The notes beneath the pieces are model-generated. The model had not been told where the DNA came from and searched no databases. It worked only from the letters and a program-made list of their open reading frames with translations. The position numbers were made by a program, and so were the translations under genes. From positions 10,592,501-10,656,500 of the forward strand of contig CM060112.1 of NCBI GenBank assembly GCA_030522415.1: DNA of 64,000 bases. Reading direction: 5' to 3'. Positions 23,684 through 33,528 of the stretch are shown here, one piece after another (positions within the stretch are counted from its first letter, which is position 1; the number at the start of each line of letters is the position of its first letter). The stretch is from Channallabes apus. Taxonomy: Eukaryota; Chordata; Actinopteri; Siluriformes; Clariidae.

Positions 23684-25175
23684 AAGGAATGGAATGAAAA
23701 TTAAAAGCATGGCATAGACTGTAGCAAGATAAAATAAAAAAGATGCAGCTGAGTAGAACGGAATCAAACCATGGGATGGAATGCAGTGGAATGGTACAGA
23801 CTGAAAAAGGATGAAGGGAGCAATATTCAGTATGACACAGTACACACTGGAATACTACAGAGCAATAGAGAATAGAATGGTATGATTGGATGGAATGTTT
23901 TGTAATGGAAAGTTATTGTGTTGTATAGAATGTAATAGAAAATATTTAATAATGTAGAGTAGAATAAAATTTTATAATATAAAAATAAAAGGGTTGAGTA
24001 TGAAACATTGATATGAGTAGGACGATATTGATACTGTAAAATGATTGAGAAGGAAAGAGTACTGTGGAGCAGTATGGAATGGAAAGGAGTGCAAGGGAAT
24101 AGTCTTTAATGGACAGGAGTACTGTGGAATATTATGCAATGGAAAGGAGAACTATGGAATGACAGGGGTCCTCTGGAATGGTATGGGATGAACAGGAGTA
24201 CAGCCAAACCTTGGATTACGAGCATAATTCGTTCCGGAAGTGGGCTCGTATTCCAAAACACTCGTAAACCCAAGCAAACTTTCCCATAGGAAATAATGGA
24301 AACACAAATTATTCGTTCCACAGCCCCAAAAAAAAATACATAAAAATAATTAACACAAAATATAAAGTAAAAATAAAACAAAATAACCTGCACTTTATCT
24401 TTAAAAAAAAGTAAAAATAAATCCCGACAGACAAGTGTTTCCGTTTTTGTGTGTGTGTGTATGAAGCCCTTCCCTTCAGGAGAGAGAGTGTATGAACCTG
24501 CACGGTGTCAAATTACATGCGCACACACCTAAGAGAGGCTGAGGGAGAAAATTGATTTTTAACTTTCTAATGAGACTTTATTATTATAATTTCTTATTAT
24601 TTGAATTTCACACAAACACACATTAACGGAAAGACTGTTTTGTCTGAATGACACTCGTGTAATTTGGTAAATTGGTATTGGTAAAGAATGTAATAAAACA
24701 GTGTTTAATAGGATATGACGCAATTACTTAGAAAAGAATCAAATCAGTGAAAAAGAATGGAGTAGAATCGAAATCAATAGAATGAAACATTATGGAATAA
24801 ATTATAATAGGTTGGAAAAATGTGGCATATATTATTGTGATTAAACGGAGGATAAAGGATGCTGTAGAATTAAATTTATGAAATAATATCAAAATGGGAT
24901 TGAATGAAACTGCATGGAATAGAACTGTATAGAGAGTTAATTAATGTGTAATGTGTATTGGAATATAATGGAATATAATGGAATATAAGGGAATGTAAAT
25001 AAATAGTGTGGAATTGATTGTGATGGAATAAAATAGAACGGATGTGAACTGAGTACTGCCAAAGTGAAAGCATATGGAAAAGACGAATGGAATATAATAG
25101 ACTGGAGTGATAAAGAGTGGAGCGAAGTGTAATCCAGGTAAATGTCCTGGAATGTGATCAATGTCCTGGAATGTC
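23684..25175. repeat. Degenerate GGAAT-like tandem repeat region
   Basis: About 1.5 kb where TGGAA/GGAAT pentamers and variants (GGAATGGAAT, TGGAATATAATGGAATATAA, TAGAATGGTAT) recur at short irregular spacing on the plus strand, interrupted by a pogo-like piece at about 24190-24660. The serial phenylalanine- and histidine-rich minus-strand frames are a by-product of this bias. Confidence 0.65.
24190..24345 (+). mobile_element. Pogo/Tigger-type terminal piece
   Basis: Starts 'ACAGCCAAACCTTGGATTACGAGC' and continues 'ATAATTCGTTCCGGAAGTGG', the end sequence of a widespread vertebrate pogo-like element by recall. The matching right terminus was not found, so the end coordinate is nominal. Confidence 0.5.
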
Positions 25176-26412
25176 CTGAACAGAGTGTGAGCTTTTCCTC
25201 AGATACACAGGAGTTCTGTTGGACTCCTCATTCATTTCCTGCATGGTGAGCTAAAGTACTTATTGACTGAACTCTTAGGGTAATGTGTAAATCCATTCCC
25301 TGATTTGACTCTGAAAGAAGAAGTCGAAGCTCGTCCTTGAATTGAGATAAATACTATAGTTCAGTATCAGTGAAAGCAGCGATGACCAGAGAAATGAGGA
25401 AATTCATGCTCTTGTCTAATAAGTGTACTGCTCAGTACCTGTATTTATCTTCATTTCTCTTCGCTTTGACAGTTCAATATTTCCTTCTGTCCATCAGACA
25501 TCGTGTCGCAGGGGTAGTGGCTCTAGCGGTCTTTTTCTACAAAATATTCTACATATTCTGTACATTTTTTTTGCCCTGTCTGTCTGTTTATTTCAGGGAG
25601 AGAGAGTGAGAGAGAGAGTGAGGTGCACATTTGCCGTTACTGTGAACTGAATAAGAAAACCAAGGGATAGTCCAGCCAGGTCCCTGCTTAGCCATAGTAA
25701 CTGAGATCTCCCAGCTCCTAAATGTGATTACCATAAGTTCTCAGTTTTCTCACGTCAGTCGTCTGGTGAAAAGTCCCGCTCGGTACACGGGCAGCGTTTC
25801 CAGGCACAGTCCTCCTTTGCCCTAATAAATGAACAGTAGGTTTTAATCTTATTCTCTATTTTAATTAATGTCTGCGTTTGTTAAAATTAAAGCTCATTCC
25901 CTCTGATCTTTTTCCTCCCACGGGATCATTAAATATCCCAGACGTAAGTATTCACGAAGCAGACCCTGCGGCCCACACACATTCTCTGCTTATAATCAAT
26001 CAGCCTCGACAAATTGGGAAAAATTGTCTCTGAGGTTAGTTTGGACAAATAGGACGTCTGGGTGAACACTACAGCGCTTTTTAATTCACAATTCTGATTG
26101 GTTATAAAGCAGTTGTAATTGTTATTATTATTTTTTTATCATTAAATCAGCTCATACTCTAGTTCTAGTTTTTATCCAAATGATGGTTAATTTTAGTGCA
26201 CGTATGCTTATAAAACTCATTCACAAAGTCTTCTCTGGCAAATTCTACACATAATCTAGGAGTAATACTAAACCGATAAATAAATGAGGGTGTTATAAAT
26301 TAACCAAGACCATTCTGTACTCACTGATATGGTCAAATATGCGCAAAAACAAGAGGAGAAGGAAAGAAGAGGGAATGACTCTTTATAGCTGCTGTAATTT
26401 AATACTTTCAAA
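25176..26412. other. Intronic sequence, nothing recognised
   Basis: No supported gene. A short (GA)n lies at about 25598-25622. Confidence 0.4.
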
Positions 26413-26872
26413 CAAGAAGTCCCCCACATACGAACATTCGATTTACGAACTTTCAAAAATATAAACATGTGTTAGCACATTTTCAGTCGTGGAAATTTGA
26501 TCACAGGTCTGGCGCACATCGTCATTTTCGTGCAGCGGATGCCTCAGGATGTCAGAAAGCAAGCGTTTAAAGCATGAAGTGATAAAGCTGGTACTGCTAA
26601 AAACACCAAGCAATAACGATGGAGACAAAAGTGAAAATAATCGAGAGAATGGAGCGAGGAGAAAAGATGACAGGCATTTCATGTTCTTTTAAAATTAATC
26701 GTTCAACCATCGGAACGATTCTAAAGAAGAAGAACAAGCTCATGGAACATGTTAGTTTTATATCGTGTATAGGCGGTTGTGTTAGTATCCTAGTACCTAG
26801 ACACCCTTTGTTGGACTTAGGAACAAATTGGACTCGTTCGTATGTTGGGGAGTTGCTGTACTATAAAAGAAA
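26413..26872 (+). mobile_element. Internally deleted Tigger-like (pogo) transposon
   Basis: The left end 'AGTCCCCCACATACGAACATTCG' and right end 'TCGTTCGTATGTTGGGGAGTTGC' are approximate inverted repeats, and the element ends near TACTATA. Length is about 460 bp. The interior keeps only the DNA-binding start of a Tigger transposase, so this is a deletion derivative. Confidence 0.75.
26619..26760 (+). pseudogene. Tigger transposase N-terminal (CENP-B-like HTH) fragment
   Basis: The frame starts METKVKIIERMERGEKMTGI and contains INRSTIGTILKKKNKLMEH, the helix-turn-helix of pogo/Tigger transposases that resembles CENP-B. The family-like part stops after about 48 residues and continues into the right terminus. 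The DDE catalytic domain is absent. Confidence 0.8.
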
Positions 26873-26879
26873 ATCATGA

Positions 26880-28019
26880 CAGAATGACATAATAGTAAAA
26901 GATTCCATCTGTGTTACAGTGCATGGTTGTCAAGACACTGCATGAAACCCAGTTAGAAAATGGGAAGGTGTAGACTTTCTGCTCTGTAGTAACCTTTCTA
27001 CTGTATTTGTTTGAAGGCCAGGAGTCTGAATGTCAATTTCCTGTTCTTTCATAACACCTTCATCTGACAACATTTCATCTTCTTGAAACTAAACTAGTGT
27101 CTGATTCAAATTTGGGGTGATATTTTCATAACCCATCACTAAAAGCTTTAACCATGTTGTCTAAGTTTCACTTTATTTTGAAGCACTTATTCTATATTTT
27201 TCATCACCTTTTAATCTATGAATAAATAAATATGTAATTTAGTATCTGCTGTCAAGGTAATGTTTTTAACATGAACCTGGATTTGATTGAAGGTATTTCT
27301 TTAAAATTTACTATTTGTATTTTAAATAAAGCAGCAAAAACTAGAAAGATAGTACTGTGCAAAAGTATTGATCCCCCCCTCATTACTTCATATAGAATTA
27401 AATTAAATGATGTAGAAAATAACAACCTCAGCAGCAACCTCGTTTCCCCTCTCGTCTGTTCCAATCATTCAGCATCAGCATCAGCAGTATACTAATCACC
27501 GACCTGATCACCTGTCATCACCTGCATCTGTTTCTCACTGGTTCATGCCTTAAGTTAGATGTGGTTTTATGCTTGAATGATTCATAGGTCACTGTGTAGC
27601 TTAACAAACATTCCTCAGAAACTGATCAGCTACAGGGACAGGACTGAAAATGTGTGTAACAAAATGGCGCGGTGATGTCGGCTGTTGTCACGACTGCTTC
27701 GACCTCTCTCTTTTTTTTTTTTTGGCCTGTTTTATTAAATTAATGTTCCATATTAAACATTTCATTGCATCTCATGCTTTTTATGGTTGTGTGTGTGACA
27801 AATACAATTTTAAGTTAAAAATGTGAGCCAGAAATGAGGGACAAAAAGTCCTTCAGGAAACCTGGAGACCAATTCAACAAGACAACATTAAAAAAATAAA
27901 GGAACGTTTGGCTCTCTGGAAGCAAAGTATGAAGAGATTTCTAGACGTTCAGTATTTCAGCACTGATACCGATACCTCGACTTTGATACCTGTTCCTGAC
28001 CGACACTTTTTCTAGATTT
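26880..28019. other. Intronic sequence, nothing firm
   Basis: A possible Tc1-like TIR scrap (ACTGTGCAAAAGTATTGATC) lies at about 27353. No gene recognised. Confidence 0.4.
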
Positions 28020-28368
28020 CCAATTTGTCTCCCTAATTTACTAGTGTCCAATTCCTCCGTGTCACTTGGGGGCGCTCCCACATTAAGCTACTACTACCAT
28101 TCAGTCAGGAAGACTATCACATTTCCTCCGAACCATGAGACGCCAGTCGACCACATATTTTCGAACTGCTCGCTCACGCACCGTTGGGGCCGGAGTAACA
28201 CACTCGGAGGACAGCGCTATCCGCTCCTTCCGCTTGCGTGAGCTCACAGACGCCCCTGATTGGCTGTAGAGCCGTAATTAATGTGAGAGCACTAAGTACT
28301 TCTCATCCCTCCCCTCTGAGAGAACTCGGCCTTCATCGCTCTCTAGACCTCCGGCTGAGCAACACTGA
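28020..28368 (-). repeat. Headless copy of a long tRNA-derived SINE
   Basis: Aligns along most of its length with the intact SINE at 54577-55031, sharing 'CCTCCGAACC', 'TTTTCGAACTGCT', 'AACACACTCGGAGGACAGCGCT' and 'ACGCCCCTGATTGGCTGTAGAG'. It ends before the tRNA-like head, so it is 5'-truncated. Confidence 0.75.
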
Positions 28369-29324
28369 GCCACGTTCTGCTCCTATAGATTTCTGCACCC
28401 ACGCAAGCCAAGTATTTTAAAATCTCATTTGTCATACTCGACAGTAGAAGTGTGCTTTATTATCTATTGCATCGGACGCTGATAAAAATCAGCAAGGATG
28501 ATCGCGTTGACATTTTCACGGCGTAGACATTTTTACATTATTATGTGACGCACACCGTAGCCAAGGCTTTATAAAAAACACAACACACACATGAGCCCCG
28601 TCTCTGGGCGCTTTAATCAGCGTTCTTACCGGCTCACTGACGCTGATGAGATTTCCTCCTTAGGTATGGAAATTCGGAACCGAATGACGAGGCAGTTTCC
28701 GATGAAGTATAGAATCAAGTCGCTCAGTGACTAGTTATAGTTGTACTTGCTATAGAGTATCAACAGGTCTTACACCTGAAGGAATGGAATCTATGCCATG
28801 GTTGATTAATTTCCCTATAACGGCGTGCCTTGTTGTGTTTATAGGAATAAGTGTGTCAGATTTCTCCTTTAATGATGTCATTTCGCAGTGTAAGAAATAC
28901 AGTTGCTGCTAAAGAATCCAGTGTTCAGTAAGATCTCTTGTAAAGTAAGTGTGATTCAGTGGTGCAGCGATGTGCAGAGAGCTATGATTTATAGCCACAG
29001 CGAGGTCTTCTTTTCTTCTGCTCACAGCCTGAGCTCTGTCTGCTACCCGGAAGGAGCCGATCGGACATGGCACTGTTATTTTGACAACGTAATTAAACTC
29101 TGCGGAACTGGAGTAGTGGCATTAAATTCTGCCGAAGTTCACTTCTGTCATGTATCTATGGGTTTTCTAGAAGAGCAGCTCGGAAAGTAGTGCTTAAGGC
29201 TTATATTAACTCTACTAACTCTGTTTTTCTGTAGTAACAACATGGACATTGCATATAAAAGAAGTCTGATAATAAACTAATTAAACTGTGAAATAGGAAT
29301 ATGTGTAAATGTTCATGAATGTCC
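28369..29324. other. Intronic sequence, nothing recognised
   Basis: The 95-codon open frame at 28903-29190 shows no known domain and no codon-level sign of being an exon. Confidence 0.4.
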
Positions 29325-29592
29325 AGAATGAGTGCAAAAAGACAAACGTCCATAAGTGTGTAATGTGCAAAAAAGGTTGAGGTTTAAAGGTTTCTGATTT
29401 AAAAAGGTTTAAAACAAAAAGTGCATTGTTGGGATGGCGGCTGAGGTCCTTCATGGTTTTCCTGGCCTTGGTCCAGCACCGCTTGCCCGTAGATTGAGCT
29501 CGGTGCGGATGATGTGCTCAGCTGATCACACCACCCTCTGTAGAGCTCGTCTGTCCCTCATGGTGCTGTTCCCGAACCAGGTCGTGATGTTC
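29325..29592 (-). repeat. LINE fragment, same family as 38.6-41.4 kb
   Basis: 29440-29592 closely matches 39140-39301 (GAGGTCCTTCATG, ATGGTGCTGTTCCCGAACCAGGTCGTGATGTT), the thumb and C-terminal region of that LINE in reverse orientation. The frame is broken. Confidence 0.8.
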
Positions 29593-29929
29593 AAACTTGA
29601 ACAATAACAGCAGTTCACATCGGACTACATTGTACCACTTTGTCATTGGTTATTTTCCTTCCAATTTGGATTGTGTGTCATGGCGTAGATTATCATTTTA
29701 TTTCCTATCATGTTCTAGATATTTGGCAGGTTCACACTAAATATCAGTTTTATACCAGTAAACTGGTGGCAGGATCATAGACACCCAAGGCTCACCCATG
29801 CTTGTTGAGAGCAAATGAAGCTATTAGATCACCCAGTCCATCTTGCTGTTGATTTGGCTTAGCAGGCAAAGAGTTCGACATTGTTGATCCATCTTGCAGT
29901 TTCCGCAGAAATCAATCCGATCAGTGATC

Positions 29930-30035
29930 CATAGTGTCCATTGTTCTGAACAAACTAGTCTGATCCATGCTGCTTAATGTCCTGGTGCCAGAGACCGCAG
30001 CACACCTTCAGAGGTCTTGTCTTCTTATAGCTGAT
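29930..30035. repeat. Tc1-like remnant (family B)
   Basis: Contains 'AATGTCCTGGTGCCAGAGACCGCAGCACACCTTCAGAGGTCTTGT', the transposase-end segment also recognisable in other form at 53.66 kb. Too short to assign ends. Confidence 0.5.
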
Positions 30036-30687
30036 CAGTTTAAAAGTAAGCAAGTTTGACTACCACATCTTTACCAGAACACTCCATCATGTTTCACTCA
30101 TTTCACTCTGCAGATATTAAAAGAGGAAACATGTTAGTTGAAGACACTTGACGGTTGAAGTTGAAGACGGCCTGACTGATTTTTCCCTCGGTTACTTGAT
30201 CTCAGTCGCATGGCAATAACAGTGAAATCGCTCCACTTTCTGTCCGGTGATCGTCTCATTCTGACATATTGTGATAGCCTTATTGCTATATACAGCACAG
30301 TTAATATTGTGAAAAGAATTATTGTTGGAAAATGGCTTTCCAGGTGAAGTCTTGATTTAAAGTCAGTGAAATGGACGTTAACCGTCATGTCTTAGAACTC
30401 GTCCTTAAGCACAATTTATGACATTATTTGAAACATCAGTGGTGCACGGTATAATACATACAGTGGTGTGAAAAACTATTTGCCCCCCTCCTGATTTCTT
30501 ATTCTTTTGCATGTTTGTCACACAAAATGTTTCTGATCATCAAACACATTTAACTATTAGTCAAAGATAACACAAGTAAACACAAAATGCAGTTTTTAAA
30601 TGAGGGGTTTTATTATTTAGGGAGAAAAAAAAATCCAAACCTACATGGCCGTGTGTGAAAAAGTAATTGCCCCCTGAACCTAATAAC

Positions 30688-31807
30688 TAGGGTTGGGTAT
30701 CGTTTGGGTTTTTTTCAATACCGGTGCCAAATCGATACTTTGAAAACAGTACCGGTGCCAAAACGGTGCCTGAACCGATACTATTAAGCCAAAAAATTAT
30801 AGTGGATGACTCAAGAATGAATTTTTATTGAATAAAAAAATTTATGCTTAAAATTTAACAATATATTAAAAGTTTAAAGTATATATGAATATGTAAGCTT
30901 CAAATTTTAGCAATTCTTTTGCAGAAATGTCACCATATTTGCCTTTTCTGTCAAAATACGACACCTTTCCTGACTTATTGCCCTGCACAGTACATGTACA
31001 GTATAGCCTTCTTTACAATAGTAAATGGGGTCACTGTTGTAGTGCTACTAGTACTAGCTGGAAAGCCATAATTATAAACAGAATCCATGTTACTTTAGTT
31101 TTTTACAAATCGTTTGACTATTTGTTAGCATGAATGCAAGATTTGCATTTTGCTATTAACATTACATTATCCTACTACTGACCCGCGGAAAGGCTGCTGA
31201 CGTCATCATAATCAGTGACTCCTTTTTGCTACAGTTGGTGTGACTGGGACTGAGGGTCGTCCACACCGATAGCGCCAGCTGTTGTCCACAAGCTGTTAAA
31301 CACGGTGCCTCCCGCTGCTTTTAACTTTATTCCGTCTGCCCTCGAATGGTTCATTAGATTTGACGTGTTTCCGCCTTTACACGCAACTGCTGTAAGACAT
31401 TTGCTGCACGTCGCGGTGTCGGAATCCTTTCTTGTGAAATACAGCCACACTTTCGACTGTTTACTTTTAGGCATTCTAACGAGAGTTGTTTACTTTAGCA
31501 TGCTAAGCTATCGGTAGACCGCCTGCTGCCGTCAGAGCGAGTGTAACGTTAGTTGCTGCATTCACGCGCATGTCGGATGGTCTCTCATTTCCGGATGATT
31601 TGTGCTTTTAATTTTTTTATTTAATCTAATAAACTATTAATCTACAAAAATATATGAATCTAGAGAACAAATATTTCAATCGACAGTTCAGGCATTTAAG
31701 TGGCGCCGAAATGAGGCACCGAAATTCGCGTTCTGTTTCGGTCCGGTACATACCGGTTCTATAGGTACCGGTGCCGTATTGGCACCGGGTTTCGGTACCC
31801 AACCCTA
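30688..31807 (-). mobile_element. hAT-like element, 1120 bp, with 8-bp target duplication
   Basis: The termini TAGGGTTGGGTA and TACCCAACCCTA are perfect inverted repeats. They are flanked by CTAATAAC at 30680-30687 and 31808-31815, the 8-bp duplication typical of hAT. Subterminal sequence is rich in ACCGGTGCC-type palindromic motifs on both sides. The interior keeps a piece of a BED-finger reading frame but no catalytic domain, so the element depends on a relative. It inserted at the stop codon of the host Tc1 transposase. Confidence 0.9.
31229..31474 (-). pseudogene. BED-type zinc-finger fragment of a hAT transposase
   Basis: The minus-strand frame of 81 residues starts MPKSKQSKVWLYFTRKDSDT, then ATCSKC and KGGNTSNLMNH. 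This is the BED finger found at the N-terminus of many hAT transposases and in ZBED proteins. The C-x2-C pair and first His are visible. The expected last ligand is missing, because the position after NHSRA is Asp. The dimerisation and DDE domains are absent. It is a deletion remnant and not a functional ZBED gene. Confidence 0.75.
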
Positions 31808-31868
31808 CTAATAACTGGTTGGGCCACCCTTAGCAGCAATAACTGCAATCAAGCGTTTGCGATAACTT

Positions 31869-31873
31869 GCAAC
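31869..31873 (+). other. 5-bp target site duplication, left copy
   Basis: GCAAC immediately precedes the LTR start TGTCACG. The same GCAAC follows the 3' LTR at 37534-37538. Confidence 0.93.
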
Positions 31874-32564
31874 TGTCACGTTTCCATCACTAATCGCCGT
31901 CTTTTCTCCTTTTTTCCCACGCTGTCATGTCTCTCCCTCACGTGCTTGTGTTTTCCGTCCATCTGTCATGCTCTTACACACACCCGCCCACTTTACACAC
32001 CGGCATCTCATTCACAAACTAATTTCTCCCGGCATTTAAGGAAGCACAGAGCGCGATCTCGTTGCCAGATTATTGCGTGCCTTCAGAGCCCAGTTTTCTC
32101 GCGTTTCTTTTTCGTGCAAATTGTCTCCGTTTTCGACCTCGCCTGTTCTCGGTTTTTTGATTCTAGTCTATCGTTTTGGATCTCGTTCGCTGTTTGTTTC
32201 CTGTTGGTTTTGACCTTTCGCTTCGGCTCACGATTACGTCTCTGCTCGCTCCCCCTTCGGATTTTTTCGCCCCGCTGACTGACTCATTGGCTTTGAACTC
32301 TCGCACTGGCTCACGACACCGTCTCTGCTCGCTCCTTTTTTGATTCATGCTCCGCGGACTGATTCTACTGGCTTTTCGACCTGTTTTGTCAACTCTGTAT
32401 TACGTCATTGGGATTTCCCCCGAAACACGGAAGTACTCGGCTGCCGGCGTGCCACACACTCCCCGTTCAAGTTCGCGTCTGAGCCACGCCCCCTTTGGCG
32501 CTATAAACTGCACTTGGATCCAGCCTCTCTTGCTCTCTCTTCTTTATTTCTGCGCGTCCTGACA
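31874..32564 (+). repeat. 5' LTR
   Basis: 691 bp, TGTCACG to CTGACA. TATA-like CATTTAAGG at about 32033-32041 lies about 30 bp before the likely transcript start at 32064 (GCCAGATTATT), inferred from its match to the primer site. Short frames in the LTR are fortuitous. Confidence 0.95.
32034..32041 (+). promoter_or_regulatory. TATA-like box of the LTR promoter
   Basis: ATTTAAGG sits about 28-30 bp upstream of the inferred RNA start at 32064. Confidence 0.5.
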
Positions 32565-32565
32565 G

Positions 32566-32576
32566 AATAATCTGGC
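32566..32576 (+). promoter_or_regulatory. Self-priming primer binding site
   Basis: AATAATCTGGC, one base after the 5' LTR, is the exact reverse complement of GCCAGATTATT at 32064-32074 in the LTR. Tf1 and vertebrate Sushi elements prime minus-strand DNA with the first 11 nt of their own RNA. The length, position and spacing to the TATA-like box fit. A conventional tRNA site beginning TGG directly at the LTR edge is not present. Confidence 0.8.
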
Positions 32577-32580
32577 CACG

Positions 32581-33504
32581 ATGGATCCAGCAGATTTAAA
32601 CGGACTCAGAACAGCATTGCAGAACCAGGGTGCTCTGCTGGGCTCACACCAGCAAGACCTCCAGAACATCAACCAAACGCTCACGACCATCACGGATTCT
32701 CTCGCTGCTCTTTCATCACAAATTCAGCACCTTCAGGCAGCTCCTCCAGCACTACCCCCAGCCCCCACTCCAGCTGCAGCTTCATTCCCTGTGCAACACC
32801 ATGAACCCCGTCTACCTGCCCCACCCTCCTATGATGGCAATCCCGGTACCTGCCGATCCTTCTTGTCCCAATGTTCCCTGGTTTTAGAGTTACAAGCTTC
32901 ATCCTTTCCCACTGAACGCACCAAGGTGGCGTACATTATCACCTTACTCTCAGGAAGGGCCCGTGAATGGGGCACAGCCCTCTGGGACACTCAAGCCCCA
33001 TGCTGTGGGGACTTTAGATCCTTCACCTCAGAAATGCTGAGGGTGTTCGACCGTTCCTCCACTGGGCGAGAGGCAGCTGTTAAAATCCTCAATCTGCGAC
33101 AAGGATCTCGCTCCGCATACGACTACGCTATTGAGTTTCGCACTTTGGCGGCCTCCAGTGGCTGGGATGAGCGTGCGCTGTGTGACGCCTTCGTCAATGG
33201 CCTGGCAGACTCCGTGAAGGACGAATTAGCTTCCAATGAACTACCTTCTGATTTCCAAGGATTAACGGATTTGGCCGGTCGCGTCGACAGTCGTCTTCGT
33301 CTTAGGCAACAGAGAAGGGGCCGCACATTCAGTGAGTGCAGCTCACCCTCCCCTCCTGCACCTGCTCCAGAGCCCATGCAGGTAGACCGCACCCGTATCT
33401 CTCCGGAAGAACGCCTACGTCGACGCAGGGAGAGAGCCTGCTTCTATTGCGGTCAAGCCGGACACTTTCGGGAGAACTGTCCGTTAAAAGGCAAGGCCCC
33501 CTAG
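32581..33504 (+). CDS. gag: Retrotransposon Gag
   Basis: 307 residues. Gag forms the cytoplasmic particle that packages element RNA. The N-terminal 60 residues are helical and Gln/Leu-rich, probably coiled coil ([20 protein letters not shown]), followed by a Pro/Ala-rich linker at about 53-75. The middle (residues about 85-230) is the capsid-like region ([20 protein letters not shown]). A single CCHC zinc knuckle lies at residues 287-300 (C-x2-C-x4-H-x4-C). This is the same arrangement as in Sushi Gag and the domesticated mammalian PEG10/RTL proteins. ATG 32581 is the first after the primer site. The stop at 33502-33504 sits inside a predicted stem that is part of the frameshift signal to pol. 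Confidence 0.93.
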   Translation: MDPADLNGLRTALQNQGALLGSHQQDLQNINQTLTTITDSLAALSSQIQHLQAAPPALPPAPTPAAASFPVQHHEPRLPAPPSYDGNPGTCRSFLSQCSLVLELQASSFPTERTKVAYIITLLSGRAREWGTALWDTQAPCCGDFRSFTSEMLRVFDRSSTGREAAVKILNLRQGSRSAYDYAIEFRTLAASSGWDERALCDAFVNGLADSVKDELASNELPSDFQGLTDLAGRVDSRLRLRQQRRGRTFSECSSPSPPAPAPEPMQVDRTRISPEERLRRRRERACFYCGQAGHFRENCPLKGKAP

Positions 33505-33528
33505 TGAGATTGAGGGTCCTAGGGGGCC
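33483..33528 (+). promoter_or_regulatory. Candidate -1 ribosomal frameshift signal (gag-pol)
   Basis: The heptamer GTTAAAA (33483-33489) is in gag register G|TTA|AAA. A 5-nt spacer follows, then a perfect 10-bp stem, GGCCCCCTAG (33495-33504) with CTAGGGGGCC (33519-33528), with a 14-nt loop. Pol is in the -1 frame and open across the site. The related heptamer GUUAAAC is used by equine arteritis virus (by recall). Loop bases TTGAG (33510-33514) could pair with CTCAA (33545-33549) to make a pseudoknot, which is tentative. Confidence 0.75.

Noticed and set aside
23420..25173. Phe/Ser/His-rich minus-strand frames
   Set aside because: Explained by the GGAAT-like repeat bias.
28903..29190. Possible host exon (95-codon frame)
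   Set aside because: No known domain, no convincing splice-site pair and no neighbouring exon.
31946..32570. Open frames of 61-110 residues repeated at 36915-37587
   Set aside because: They lie in the two LTRs, are duplicated for that reason, and have no protein motif.
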